DNA of 64,000 bases from Pratylenchus scribneri (lineage: Eukaryota > Nematoda > Chromadorea > Rhabditida > Pratylenchidae). The number at the start of each line of letters is the position of its first letter. Within the stretch, counting starts at the first letter, position 1. A model generated the notes under the pieces. That model saw only the letters and a program-made list of their open reading frames with translations. It was not told the origin of the DNA and searched no databases. The stretch lies in assembly GCA_030063045.1 (NCBI GenBank), contig JAQSEB010000033.1:1674001-1738000 (forward strand), given 5' to 3'. Below, piece by piece: positions 38,675 to 49,472 of the stretch. The translations under genes were made by a program, and so were the position numbers.

Positions 38675-40311
38675 ATGGGCCAGAAAAGTTCGAAGGCAAA
38701 TCAAAAGAAGAGCAACGGCGGCAAGATGATCACCAAACTCTCGGCACAAGGCGGATTTGGCTCTTCAACCACCGGCACCGGATATTCCTACCTGGTATTT
38801 TTTTTACATTTTACTCCAAAATAAATAAATTTGTTATTTTCAGACCGTCAAACCAGCCGAACATGATGAGGATCTGTCAGTGGGCGCAATCGAAGAAGGA
38901 TTCATTATACCTCGACGTACAGAAAACATTTGCGGCGTATTTCTCGAAACCCTGGTCATCGCTTCACCAATGGACGATCCAATGCCGAGGGACATGGCCA
39001 TTTTCCACCTCTTCAATTACGACTCTCCAGAGGAAGTAAGTAAATTTAAATATATTCAATTTTATTTTTTTCATTTTCAGAATATGCTGGCGTACATTGC
39101 TCGACCGGAAGTGCCAAAACGGGAAGCAAAAGAGTCCTTCGCTGCTATGCTGGATGTGCTGTCGAAAAATCAGGCGAATGTGGATCAAAATCAGGCGAAA
39201 GTGGATCAAAACGAGACCGAAGGCTGCAATTTCCCGACATTGATCGTAGCAGGGCGCATCAAACGGGTAAATTTAGTTATGTTCATTTAACTTTCATTAT
39301 TCCCAATATTTTTCAGCTCTATTATGGCCTCGACGAATTTCAACAGGCAGAACACGACCCGGTAAATTTAACTGTTCATTTAGCTTTATTTCCCCATTTA
39401 TTTTTCAGGAATGGCGCGGAAGGCTGGTCATCATCGTTTCGGTCCCGTCCAATGGCGTCTTCATCTCGGCCCTGCTGGCACTTTCACCCGAAGGGTTTGT
39501 TTTTAATTTACATTAATTTTAATTTCACCTTCTTTTCACACAGGCGCATTCCTACTTGGCTTGCTCTGGTCGTCGGTTTGGGCCTTGTCAATGCATTGGG
39601 CGCACTGCACAAAATTGGATTCATTCATCGCTATGTTACGCCCTGGAATTTTATGCTGCCGACTCCATTCAATGCCAAGGACATTGTGAACAAGACAATT
39701 TGCATGGATCTCAGTCTTGCCACCAAATGGGCGGAGAAGTAAGTTTTGGGTCGGGGACTTAATTTGATTTTGATATTAATGTTTACAATTTTTGCAGGAA
39801 GAAGCAGGGCGGGCCGGTTCAGTTTGTTGGCACACACAAATACTCTTCAAAGCGGGCGGCTACTCGGCACAACCAAGGACCGGCCGACGACTTCATTTCT
39901 GTCATTTTCATTGTGGCCGAGTTGATCAGCGGAAAGTAAGTCCCATTTTATTTCGTTTTTCATTTTCTACTTCTTTGTTTATTTTTCAGGCTTCCATGGC
40001 GTTCAGTCAAAGATTTGGGCGAAAGCACAGCATTGAAGCAGGATTTCGGCCGGAGCCACCAATTCAACCGTCTGCCGCGTGAAATTCGTCATCTCTATTG
40101 GTGAGTTTTGGGGTTTCCAATATCAAATCAGCAGTTAATTTTTGTTTATTTTAGGCAACTCTATCGAACCTATGGACTGAAGCGGGCAGATCATGATGCA
40201 GTGGTTGGGGCATTCAAATCGGCGCTGCAGCGAATCAATGCGGAATGGAAGTCAGATGAGCAATTGCCCGCCTTCTTGTCAATGCCGGCCGAGGAAATCA
40301 ACTATTGCTGA
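38675..40311 (+). CDS. TTBK/CK1-family pseudokinase
   Basis: ATG at 38675 (MGQKSSKANQKKSNGGKMIT) opens a gene of about eight exons. The fold follows nematode TTBK kinases: VGLGLVNALGALHKIGFIHR, VGTHKYSSKRAATRHNQGPA with DDFISVIFIVAELISGKLPW. The catalytic motifs are broken. The HRD position reads HRYVTPWNF, so the catalytic Asp is Tyr. The DFG position reads MDLSLA. No clear glycine loop or VAIK lysine is seen. It should not transfer phosphate and may act as a scaffold or decoy. N-terminal MGQKSS could be myristoylated. A QANVDQNQAKVDQN imperfect repeat sits at about residues 130-145. It ends EEINYC. Confidence 0.85.
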
Positions 40312-40714
40312 TGAATGATGATGCTCAAGAAGAAGTTTGCACATTTTCTCGATAATCATATATTGTTGTACTATTATTTGTTTGTTTTTCTTGTACCCTC
40401 AACCTTATTCCTATTATATATTGTATATTATTTTTGTTTGATTTAATATATAAATTGTATATTCATGGGTTATTTTTTGAATCTCTCATTCCATGGACAA
40501 TTAAATGGCTAATAATAAGGCCAAAAGGCGTTTTGTCATTCAATTTTGGGGGATTGTTGAGTAATTAGTGTTGCGCTGTGAGAGTAATAGGGAAACCTCC
40601 CCTTTGAATGATTCTTCCCTTAAATCCTTCCGTCATTTTCCCCGATTCTTTTTATTCATCCGCCTTCAATTATCCATCCATCTTTGTTTCCCAAATCCCC
40701 CAAACCCCCTGGCG
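40312..40714. other. Intergenic region
   Basis: 403 bp. The first part is the probable 3' UTR of the pseudokinase, with repeated TATATTGTA words near 40360-40450. The second part is the promoter and leader of the ground-like gene. No further gene is seen. Confidence 0.5.
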
Positions 40715-42732
40715 ATGTTCTTCCATCCCCCTTTCCTCGTTTTTTCCATCCAAATTTTCATCATCATCCTTTCAATTAATTTTGGCACAAAGGCCTTCCT
40801 TTTTGCTGGAGGATTTGGAGGCGGAGGACCATGTTGCTCTCCATCCTATTGCTGTTCCGTTCTCAAACCTATTGCCGTACCTATTCCAATGCCTTATCCC
40901 GTTCCTTGCTGTGGCCAATGTCAACAACCATCTTCCTGCTGTTGCCCATCATCTCCATGTTGTATGCCTCCTCCTCCCTGTTGTGTGCAAAAAACTTGTT
41001 GCACTCCCCCATTTACAACATCATGTTGTTGTCAATCGCCATGCTCCTCTGCCTCATGTTGTCAATCATCCTCTTGCTGTTCTCAACAATGTTGTGCCGA
41101 ACAAAAACAATGCTGCTCCTGTTTCTCTTCATCTTCTTCTTTTAACTCCTTCTCTTCATCGTCCTGTTGTTCATCAAAATTTTTCTCGGCACAACAAAAC
41201 AATTTTATTGCCTCGTCCCTTGGCATTGGAAGTGGGTGTGCCGGTGGTGGTTGTGGCAGTATTGCTCCATTGCCCTCTGCTACTGCTGTTGTTGGTGGTG
41301 GCTGCGGTGGAGGCGGTTCTCGCCCTCTAGCATCGGTGATTGGATGTGGTGGAGCAGGGGGTGGAGGACCACCAATGGCTTTTGGAGCTAATCTTCCATT
41401 TGTCGGAATGCCCATTGGATACGGTGGCTTTGGAATGCCGATGGCCGCAGGCATGAATTATGGCAATCCAGCAGCAGGGTCGGCTGCATCAATCCAAAGT
41501 CCGCCTACTATTTATGTGATTGGAGGTTAGATTTCAAGACCTAGATTGTATATATGATTGTATATATTATTTCCATTTGCTTCTTTAAGGATCGCCGCTT
41601 GTTGGCAATGCTACAAAATTAGGGGCCAATAAGACAACGACGACGGCCAACCCTGAGGAAATTCAGACTGAAATTGAGGAAAGTTTGGGTCCAAAGAGGA
41701 CCAAAGGAGTGAAAAAGAAGGGGAGGGGAGGATCGAACAACAGTGGGACTAGTGAATCCTCCTCAATCCCGCAAGAAACTGGTCCTTCTGGCATATTCGA
41801 ATTGATCCCGACAATCTCGAGTGGTCAAGATGGAGGGGATGGGCTCCAATCGACCACAGCTGTCAATGTGCCGAATGGAGGAGGCGAAACCGAAGTGCCG
41901 GCTTCCGCTAAAGAGACGGAAATAGAAGAAAATACGGTAGCTGGTGGAATGAATGGAGCGCCACCTTCTTCAAATTCACCTCAACAAAATCCATTACAAC
42001 AAAGTTTTGGATTGACGTCGCCAATGCCCTCCAATAAAGTGGATAACACCAAAAATAACATTTATCATCCACCTTTGCCCAATCAAACATTCAGAGAAGA
42101 GGGCAAAGAAAGGGAGGAGGAAGAAGAGGGAGATGATGATGAAGAGGAGGGGGATGATGAAGAAGATTATGAGGAAGAGGAGGATGAAGAAGATGGAGGT
42201 GAAGAGGGGATGAAGGCAAAGAAGAGGAGGAAAAAGGCGAGGAAGAAATGGAAAGTTGCCGCAAGCAAATTGCTAAAAATGGCCGCAAAAGCCAGTGACA
42301 AAGGCCTCTATGAGCGGCGAGACAGATTGTTGAGGAAATTACGAAAAGTGGGTGGATGAAAATTGGAAATTTGGGGAGGAATAGATGTACCGAAATTAGA
42401 GGAAATTTTGAAATACAATTTATTCCCATTAATTTCCTCTTCAGAAGCTGAATTTTCGCCGTACCAAACGTGTATCGAATGGGAAAGGAGGTGGCATTGG
42501 ACGGCCAAAAAGTAAATGCAATTCACCAAAATTGGGACGAATAATTGCCCATTCAATTGTTGAGCAAGTTTCAATTGCCAAAAAATTGGTTCGTCGAGCA
42601 ATCAACTATTCCTTTCCCCGACTAAAATTCGACATTATCTGCTCAAATGACGGCGATTTCAGTTACAGTTTTTATGCCAAAAGATATTGTGAAGTGCAGA
42701 GGAAGGGAATTGCATGTGTTGCATTCGGTTAA
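40715..42732 (+). CDS. Ground-like domain (hedgehog-related) protein with Cys/Gly-rich and acidic regions
   Basis: ATG at 40715 (MFFHPPFLVFSIQIFIIILS) gives a signal peptide. A Cys/Ser/Pro region with many CC pairs (40830-41130) comes next, then a Gly-rich stretch. An intron (about 41526-41589) joins IGG to SPLVGNATKLG. A long polar linker leads to an acidic D/E run (42110-42205) and a Lys/Arg block (KAKKRRKKARKKWK). A second intron ends at CTCTTCAG (42449). The last exon encodes the ground-like domain: CNSPKLGRIIAHSIVEQVSI...FDIICSNDGDFSYSFYAKRY then CEVQRKGIACVAF. These Cys positions fit the family. Ground-like proteins are nematode-specific secreted proteins linked to the cuticle or to glial and epidermal cells. 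The linker here is unusually long and charged. Confidence 0.85.
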
Positions 42733-42891
42733 AGAGGAATTGAGTGAAGATGTTCAATTTGTTCCAAAACTCATAGAAAAATATTTATCCAAAATAAATG
42801 AATGAGATTTGATTTTTGATTATAACAAAAATGAAATGAATGAATGTTGCCAATTGAAATATTAATTCTTTTTCCCACATCTCGATCATTT

Positions 42892-44806
42892 TCATTCCAA
42901 TTCAATCACTTCATCAGCTGTAGGTGGGAGCGGTGATTCACTCAAAAAATTCTTCTTTTCCATTTGCTCACATTGTTGCTTAATTATCTGATGAAAAAGG
43001 AAGAATTGTCGATTTGATTTTAATTTTTTGTTACCTCTTTAATGGCTGTGTCGTGTGTTTTGCAAAATGCTTTGACCAATTCCGGCGTTTTTGTCCCCAA
43101 AATTTCGGACACAATCTCGCAATCCCGATTGAAACGGATTAAGGCTTAATGTTGGAAATTTAGGAGCAAAATTCATTTGATTGAAATTACCATGGAAGGC
43201 GGCCTGAATTATTTATTTCATTATTATTTATTTTGTAATCAAAACCAACCTCCTTCTCCCTCTCCGTCCAAATGTGCATGCTTTTTCGTTGGTTGCCGCC
43301 ATTGCCAGAATTAATTTGCGCTGTTTGGGCCATAAAATTGGCTGCCTCATCGACCGAATGCGCATAATCCTCTTCTCTTTTCACCATCAATGATTGGGCC
43401 AATTGCTTTGTTCTTGCCATCAATTTTTTCTGTTCCATTTTCAATTCACTAAAATTTAAATATTTATTATAAATTTTAAAATAATCAAAATTAACTCATT
43501 TTTGGCCTCGCAAACCGTCTTTCCTCTCTTCACCAACTGCAATTCGCCAGTATCGTCAGTGTCCTCGAACGTGTTGTTGCCCCATAATCGGCCCATTTCA
43601 TTGAATCGATCGGCAATTTGACGCATTTCTGGTGGACATGGCGGAATGCGCCGGAGTGATTCTTCACCTAATGCCAAATTCGTGAAAAATCGATGTTTGT
43701 TTGTGGCCCTAAAATAATTAATATTTTTGAATTAAATTTTATTTAAACTTGAAGTATAATTTGCAAGCACGGCACAATTCCAGTCCATTAACCGGATACA
43801 ATTTTGCCACTCCATTTTTGCAAACATCACAAATCTAAAAAAAGGATTAATTAATTGAATTAATATTGAAACAAACAAGTGTGCCAAATTGCTGATTGCT
43901 TGTTTCCCCATTATTCTGTGATTCATCCTCACTAAATAAATTAAAATTAATTAAATTCTTCAAAATCTAATCAAAACCTTTCATTTGTACTATTTGAACG
44001 GGATTGAGTCGCCTCATTATCCAAATAACTTTTGTAGTTTTGCTGCTTTTTTGTCCGATAATAATGCTCGATGAGGGCACCCATGGTTTTGTGCGGGAGC
44101 TTAAAATTGTCAAATTCATAATTTTCTTCCATTCCCAACTAACTAACCATCTGTTTGATTTTAACAAAATTCTTTCCATAACACATATAAGCATTTTTGA
44201 AAGCATAGGCGTCATCTTGGCTGAATTGCTCCTTGTGATTTGTGCGTTTCGACAATTCATTTCGTGCCACCTTCAAATCATATTCCACTTGCTGAAGAAT
44301 ATAAAGTGCCTAGAAAATAAAATTTAATTAATTTTATTCTTCCGATTTTACCCGATCCAATCTAATGCCAAATTGGGTGTTAGCCTCGCAACAATAATTG
44401 AAAACATCCGCACCGCTAATGAGTCCATGGTGCGCATTCCAAAGGCATTGCTCCGTTTCTCGGACATAATAATCGTCTGGACTGCTATATTTTCCTTCCA
44501 ACTGAAGTGGAATATTCACTTGATAATTGTTCCCGACTCCAATTGTTTTCCTCTTTTGTGCATTCAAGCTGATTTTCTTTTCTATTAAATGAATAATAAG
44601 TTAACATTGTTTCTGAACAACTCGATTTATGTACCTTTTGTATGTGAATCGTCTTTTGATCCTAATTTCCTTTGGCTTGAACGCGTTTTGCGCACTGTAA
44701 TCGACCCTCCTTGATTATCATCATTTGTCGATTTCGATTGGTGGCTTCGATCCCGTTTTGGTTGAGAGATTGAGGCCGAAGAAGCGGAATTTATGAGTTC
44801 ATTCAT
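42892..44806 (-). CDS. rcor-1: CoREST/RCOR transcriptional corepressor (ELM2-SANT-zinc finger-SANT)
   Basis: ATG at 44806 (MNELINSASSASISQPKRDR). The ELM2 domain begins IGVGNNYQVNIPLQ. SANT1 reads FSQDDAYAFKNAYMCYGKNF then LPHKTMGALIEHYYRTKK. A four-Cys finger follows, CDVCKNGVAKLYP...LELCRACKLYFK, resembling a GATA/MTA type. A coiled linker (KMEQKKLMARTKQLAQSL) leads to SANT2: HIWTEREKEAAFHALIRFNR with DCEIVSEILGTKTPELVKAF. It ends PPTADEVIELE. SANT2 is assembled through a 13-nt microexon at 43191-43203. CoREST tethers the LSD1 demethylase and HDACs. Two nematode paralogues are known (spr-1 and rcor-1). The finger makes rcor-1 my guess, with moderate certainty. Confidence 0.85.
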
Positions 44807-46166
44807 TTTTTAATTAAATGTAAAAGCAATGATCTTAAAAAATCAATTTTGTAAATTATATCATTAATTTAATTAATTTTATTTTTTGCTCCTTCATGTT
44901 TGCAATTGCAACAATTGGCCCAAAAATCAACAACAAAAAACCAAGATGACCCCGGCATTATGGCGCCAACCCCATAAAAATGGCAAATATTATGAGTTGT
45001 TTTGATTTTTTTAGACGATATCATATTTTAATGATAAGTCCAAAAAAGGAATAAATTTGATATAGAAAAATTTTGCAAAAAAATATAAAATTTTGCAGCT
45101 ATGCTATCCCAATATATATCCAATCCATTCATTAGCTTCTATTTATACCTATTTGTCTGGGTTTTTGCCGATTGCATTGCATCATCTTTTTCGCTTTTCG
45201 CATTCGCATTCGCATGCTACTATGCTATGGATTATTCTACTTCCTTCTATTCTACATATACTTCCCTTATAATTAATAAGAAAAAGCGAATAAAAATTTT
45301 AAATTTCCAACAATATCAATCAAATTAAAATTATACAACAACATGCTTTTATTAATTTTTAAGCCATTTTGACCGAGAAAATTGAAAAAAAATCATTTAT
45401 AATCAGCGGCATTTAATTCCAACATCTAAATATTCTTCCTCTAGAAAATCGTCCCATTTTAAACCGCAATTCACGTGACTAAATAATGGGCCTGCTGGCT
45501 GCTGCACCACTCCCGACGCGAGTTTTCATCAACTCCAAAACACAAATAGCAGTTTACAAAAAATCTATAACTTTCATTTTCATGTCCATGCCCATCCAGA
45601 GCACCCACCCACTTCCACTTGTCAGATTAATCAACCAATATCCAACCCATCCCCTTCAAACAAATCAAACCAATAATCCATCAATCTTATATTTATTCAG
45701 CAATCCAGTTCCATTACCACTAGTTTTATACCTATTTTATTTTATCTTTTGTTATCGATCCACATTTTCATCAACAGCCAAACCCTAACTTTTAACGACA
45801 AACAATTTCCGTAATTGTGGTTGTGATTGGAAGGACGAATTAGGAGGTTTGGTGTGTTGTTGACTTCGCCCTCTTAGTTTTTCTTTCCCGCGTTCTCCAT
45901 TTCCATTCTATCCATTTATTACAGTTAATCATTAACAAACCAAATAAAAATTCCTTTCATTTCAGCCTACCAAACGAAGCTTTTGTGCTCTATTCAATCA
46001 ACGCTCTCCTCTCTATAAACAGCAAAAAATCTACCAATTTACACCGAAACATTAATCAAATCTTCCGTTTCTGAACAACTCAGAAATTCGACAAAAAATT
46101 AAAGCCTGAAATTTGCCATCAAAATCTTCTTTATTTTATACTCCAATCCTGAGGAGAAAACAAAAA
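44807..46166. other. Intergenic region / long 5' leader upstream of ATF4-like gene
   Basis: Divergent between CoREST (-) and the ATF4-like locus (+), 1.36 kb. ATTGGCCCAAAAATCAACAA at 44914-44933 nearly repeats the word upstream of MRPL11. A 100-codon open frame at 45486-45788 (MGLLAAAPLPTRVFINSKTQ...) has no domain. It could be a translated upstream frame if the transcript starts early, or chance. Confidence 0.4.
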
Positions 46167-46903
46167 ATGATGTCCCGAGCTCAAATGGTTAATCTTTCGA
46201 AGAATTAAATTTCAAAAATTTAATATTCAGGTTTGCGAAGATGTGAATTTTGCTAAGAAGCGAGCTGAATGTACGCCCAAAATGTGTCGTGCGATGATGA
46301 TATGTGAGGACCCAAACATACTAGGCGGGGATGGCGGCGGCTCATTACTGACACCTCCCAATCTCGGCCGACTTATGGACATAAGTGACGGTGAAGAACA
46401 GTTCCAGGACTGCAATTCTCTTTTCTGCGTGCCGGCCTCCTTCCAATTCACCCCGGTGGTTCCGGTCGAAATGCAATCAATTTGGCATCACCAACCCTTG
46501 TCACCCGAAGAATTGGTTCCGCCTAGTCGAGTCGGATGGGAAGCTACGGACGGACAAAGACTTCCGGTAATTTAAGGCATTAGATTTAAAGACTTCCCTT
46601 AATTTACAGCGATTGGTTCGTCGCGGAGTCGGAGGCCTCAGACAGCAACAAACTTGTGGCATCAATCATCGCTCTACCACGTTTACAGGCAAGCCGAAGT
46701 GTCTTTTTAAGTGGGCCGCCTCAATCCCGGAGTCATCCATTTACGCCGACATGCCATGCCTCATGTGTGACCAAATGCGGGCCAACCGAACAAAATTGTA
46801 TTCAGGAGGAGGATATAGTGGATATGGATCAGAATATGATGAGGTTAGTTTTCACGGCAAATTAAATTTTAAATATCAACAGGAAAATAAAAAAAAAACA
46901 TAA
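46167..46903 (+). CDS. Open frame upstream of and overlapping the ATF4-like bZIP (possible uORF or alternative N-terminus)
   Basis: ATG at 46167 (MMSRAQMVCEDVNFAKKRAE) joins over two 45-50-nt introns, acceptors ATATTCAG near 46230 and TTTACAG near 46611. Three exons stay open: LLTPPNLGRLMDISDGEEQF, QDCNSLFCVPASFQFTPVVP, then RLVRRGVGGLRQQQTCGINH, ending YGSEYDE. It stops at 46903 if the next 39-nt segment is retained or spliced. If exon 3 is instead spliced to the bZIP exon at 47224, it stops at 47361, inside the bZIP coding region but in another frame. The same third exon is open in the bZIP frame too. No domain is recognised. It may be a real protein, an alternative 5' end of the bZIP gene, or a long overlapping uORF. 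Confidence 0.45.
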
Positions 46904-48199
46904 GAATGAAGAATGATTTAATTTTTTGGGAATGGAATGGGAAAAAATAATGAAGGAATGAAAAGGAGAAAGAAGATGGAGATGGAAAAGTGAAGAAGGA
47001 GGTGAAATGGAGCACGAATAAAAAAGTGGAAGGAGAAAACGAGAAATTGGAAAAGTTGTGGTGGAAGAGAAGAGCGTGGATAAAAAGGTTCAGTCGCTCT
47101 TAACTTATTTTAGTATGGCAAATATTTGGTGCAAGAATTTATAGAATAAACACAATAATTGTGCAAAAAAAATTAAAATATGTAAACCTTAAATATTTAA
47201 ATATATAATTTTATTTATTTAAGTCCTCCTCGACTGCTTCCTCCCCCGGAATGCCACATAAAGAGTCATGCGTTCATTGCATGCAACAATGCCATAACCA
47301 ACTTGGAAACTGCCTCCAGTGGCGTCTTCTTCAGGGCTGCGAAGGAATGCCAATGCTCTGAATGTTTGGAAGGATCGGCGACTCAAGAATGGGCTGTGGC
47401 GCCGGGGGTCGAGTCTTCATCATCTTACTGTTATTCCCCATCAAATTCTTGCTCCTCTTCATCATCTTCAACTCGACCCCCATCATCAACCTTCTTCCCA
47501 CCTACTCCACAAAATTGGCCGCAACCAACAACAACAAATGCCGAACCTCATCCCAATTATGTCAATGCATCTTCTTCTCAACCGATCAAATGGCAAAAGT
47601 GGATCAACGAATTAATTTGCGAGGTGCAAGCTGAAATTAAAGCCGAACAACAGGTCAATTCAGTTTTAAAACCATCTAAATTTTGTATTTAAAGTTATTA
47701 TGCCAATGCCAAAGTCGAAAACGAAAAGCTGATGTTATGTATTGCTCATCATCACCTGTACTTAATTTCAAAATCGGGGTTAGTTATTAGTTATAAAACA
47801 TATTTTCTGTTTAAATAAATAATTTTTTAGCCCAGCAGTGTCACCTCTTCAATGTGTTCCCAGATCAGCACCTACAATTCCTGTTCCTCTTCTTCCGATG
47901 ACAATTCAACTCCACCACCAAGACGGAACAGCATCGAAAACCTCTCGACTCCATGCAAAAGGGCCAAAAAGAATTCTCTTTACGCTTTATCCCACGAAGA
48001 ATTGGCTGAACGGAAAAAAGAACAAAATCGTGCGGCTGCCCAGCGATACAGGACAAGGAAAACGAGAACGATCGAAAATGAGAGGGAAGAAATTGAATTA
48101 TTGGAAGGACTCAATGCCGAAATGAGGATTGAAGAGGCAAAATTATCCCAACAAATTGCCTCACTCCGGGCACAATTGTTGTTGCAAAAGACCAATTAA
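46824..48199 (+). CDS. atf-4: ATF4/ATF5-like bZIP transcription factor
   Basis: The C-terminal bZIP is clear. The basic region is ELAERKKEQNRAAAQRYRTR (around 48000-48060). A leucine-zipper-like heptad run follows through IELLEGLNAEMRIEEAKLSQ and IASLRAQLLLQKTN, stop at 48199. The NRAAAQRYRxRK pattern is that of ATF4/ATF5 stress-response factors. Upstream exons at 47224-47653, 47695-47778 and from 47831 join in frame. They carry Ser/Pro/Cys-rich sequence and the WQKWINELICEVQAEIKAEQ segment. The first in-frame ATG I find is 46824 (MDQNMM|SPPRLLPPPE), which lies within the overlapping upstream frame. That start is tentative, because the frame stays open further 5' without an ATG. Family genes are translationally induced by the integrated stress response through upstream ORFs. 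Confidence 0.8.
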
Positions 48200-48758
48200 T
48201 ACATTAATAAATACCCATTTTATTGTTTTATAATTACCTCTGCTTTGTATCCAATTGCACTTTATATATTCACACATTTATTTCCCAAAACCACATTTTA
48301 TATTTGATTCCTTCTTTATTTTATTCAGCCCTTGTTATTTGTCGCCGTCATTTGGAATAAAAATATTTTGTAGATCAAGTCTCACCCATGGGAATAATGG
48401 AAATGGTTGAATCCATAGTCTTATCTCAACATATGCTAATACCCTTTTGCACTTTTTCGTGTCACATTTAAATTAAGTGAAGCATGGCAGACATTGCCGA
48501 ACAAATTATCTTCATCCGGCCTGGGTATTTGTTGCCTACATTCCACAATAACGTCATTCTGAATAATATTGGGTAGCAAGAAAACCCAAACGAAGCCAAT
48601 TTTCTTCTTTTCCATAAATTCAACCCATGCCCATCTGCCGACAAGGGCACGGCAACACCCCAACGTAAAATTACTAAATTATTTTCCTGTTAATCCTCCA
48701 CATTATTGTTGCTTCCGCCACCAATTGTCGGCAACAACATTCTGTAATTTTGCACAAA
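48200..48758. other. Intergenic region
   Basis: 559 bp containing the 3' end of the ATF4-like mRNA (AATAAA at 48357) and the promoter of the next gene. Nothing coding is recognised. Confidence 0.55.
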
Positions 48759-49314
48759 ATGGCCAAACCAGTCATGTCAATATTCTTTTTACTCTCTTTT
48801 TCTTCAACATTATGGATTCAATCGAGTAAGTTTTTGTAAAATTATTTCAAAAATAAATTTTGTTAATTTATAGTGTCGGCAACGTCTGAATCCAACGGTG
48901 ATAATGCATGCGATAAACAAACATTTAAAGAAATGCCCTGCAGATGCTGTAAAATGGTTGGTTTTTTTTTGCAAATCTAATTTCAAATTCATTTAAACAG
49001 GATTGCTGGTACAGGTAGCCTAGCTAGAGGAAACTTCGGTCAATAAAAGAGTAATTTTAAGCATTGCAAAGAGTGCCACCCATCAGCTTGGACATGTGCC
49101 AGGACAAGAAGGTGAAGATGTAAGCAAATATGAATTTTATTCAAGGCCATCACCAATTTACTTATTGTAGGAGGCTTTGGCTACACTTCGGCTTATTCGT
49201 GCTTGCATGATTGCAGAATGCTCCCTTGTTTGTGCGCCCGTAATTGCAATGAGGAAACGAAAATTGACATCAATATTGGAGAAGCCCAAAATTCTTCTTA
49301 AAATGCAACAATGA
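48759..49314 (+). CDS. Small secreted conserved nematode protein, function unknown
   Basis: ATG at 48759 (MAKPVMSIFFLLSFSSTLWI) gives a signal peptide. Five short exons, one only 14 nt (GATTGCTGGTACAG near 49001), join in frame to give ACDKQTFKEMPCRCCKMDCW then YSIAKSATHQLGHVPGQEGE. The remainder, EALATLRLIRACMIAECSLV then CAPVIAMRKRKL, ends at KMQQ. The compact Cys spacing (C-x10-C-x-CC-x2-C, then two or three Cys near the end) suggests disulfide bonding. I recall similar short proteins in other nematodes but cannot name a characterised family. Confidence 0.7.
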
Positions 49315-49472
49315 TTCGCCCAAAATTGGAATTGAATTCCCAATTTAAAATAAAATGATAAAAACATTAATTGATATTGATCGACTTTTTTAAATTTAAA
49401 TTTTTTGCATTAATTTTGCATTAATATTATCTTTCAAAAAACTGATTATTGATACATATTTATATTGAGAAA

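Noticed and set aside
40608..41330. 240-codon and other long frames overlapping the ground-like gene
   Set aside because: They are shadow frames caused by the low-complexity Cys/Gly/Ser codon bias. The Cys-patterned frame with a signal peptide and ground-like end is the real one.
41083..41454. Minus-strand Pro-rich frame opposite the ground-like gene
   Set aside because: It mirrors the Gly-rich coding region of the plus strand and has no splice structure of its own.
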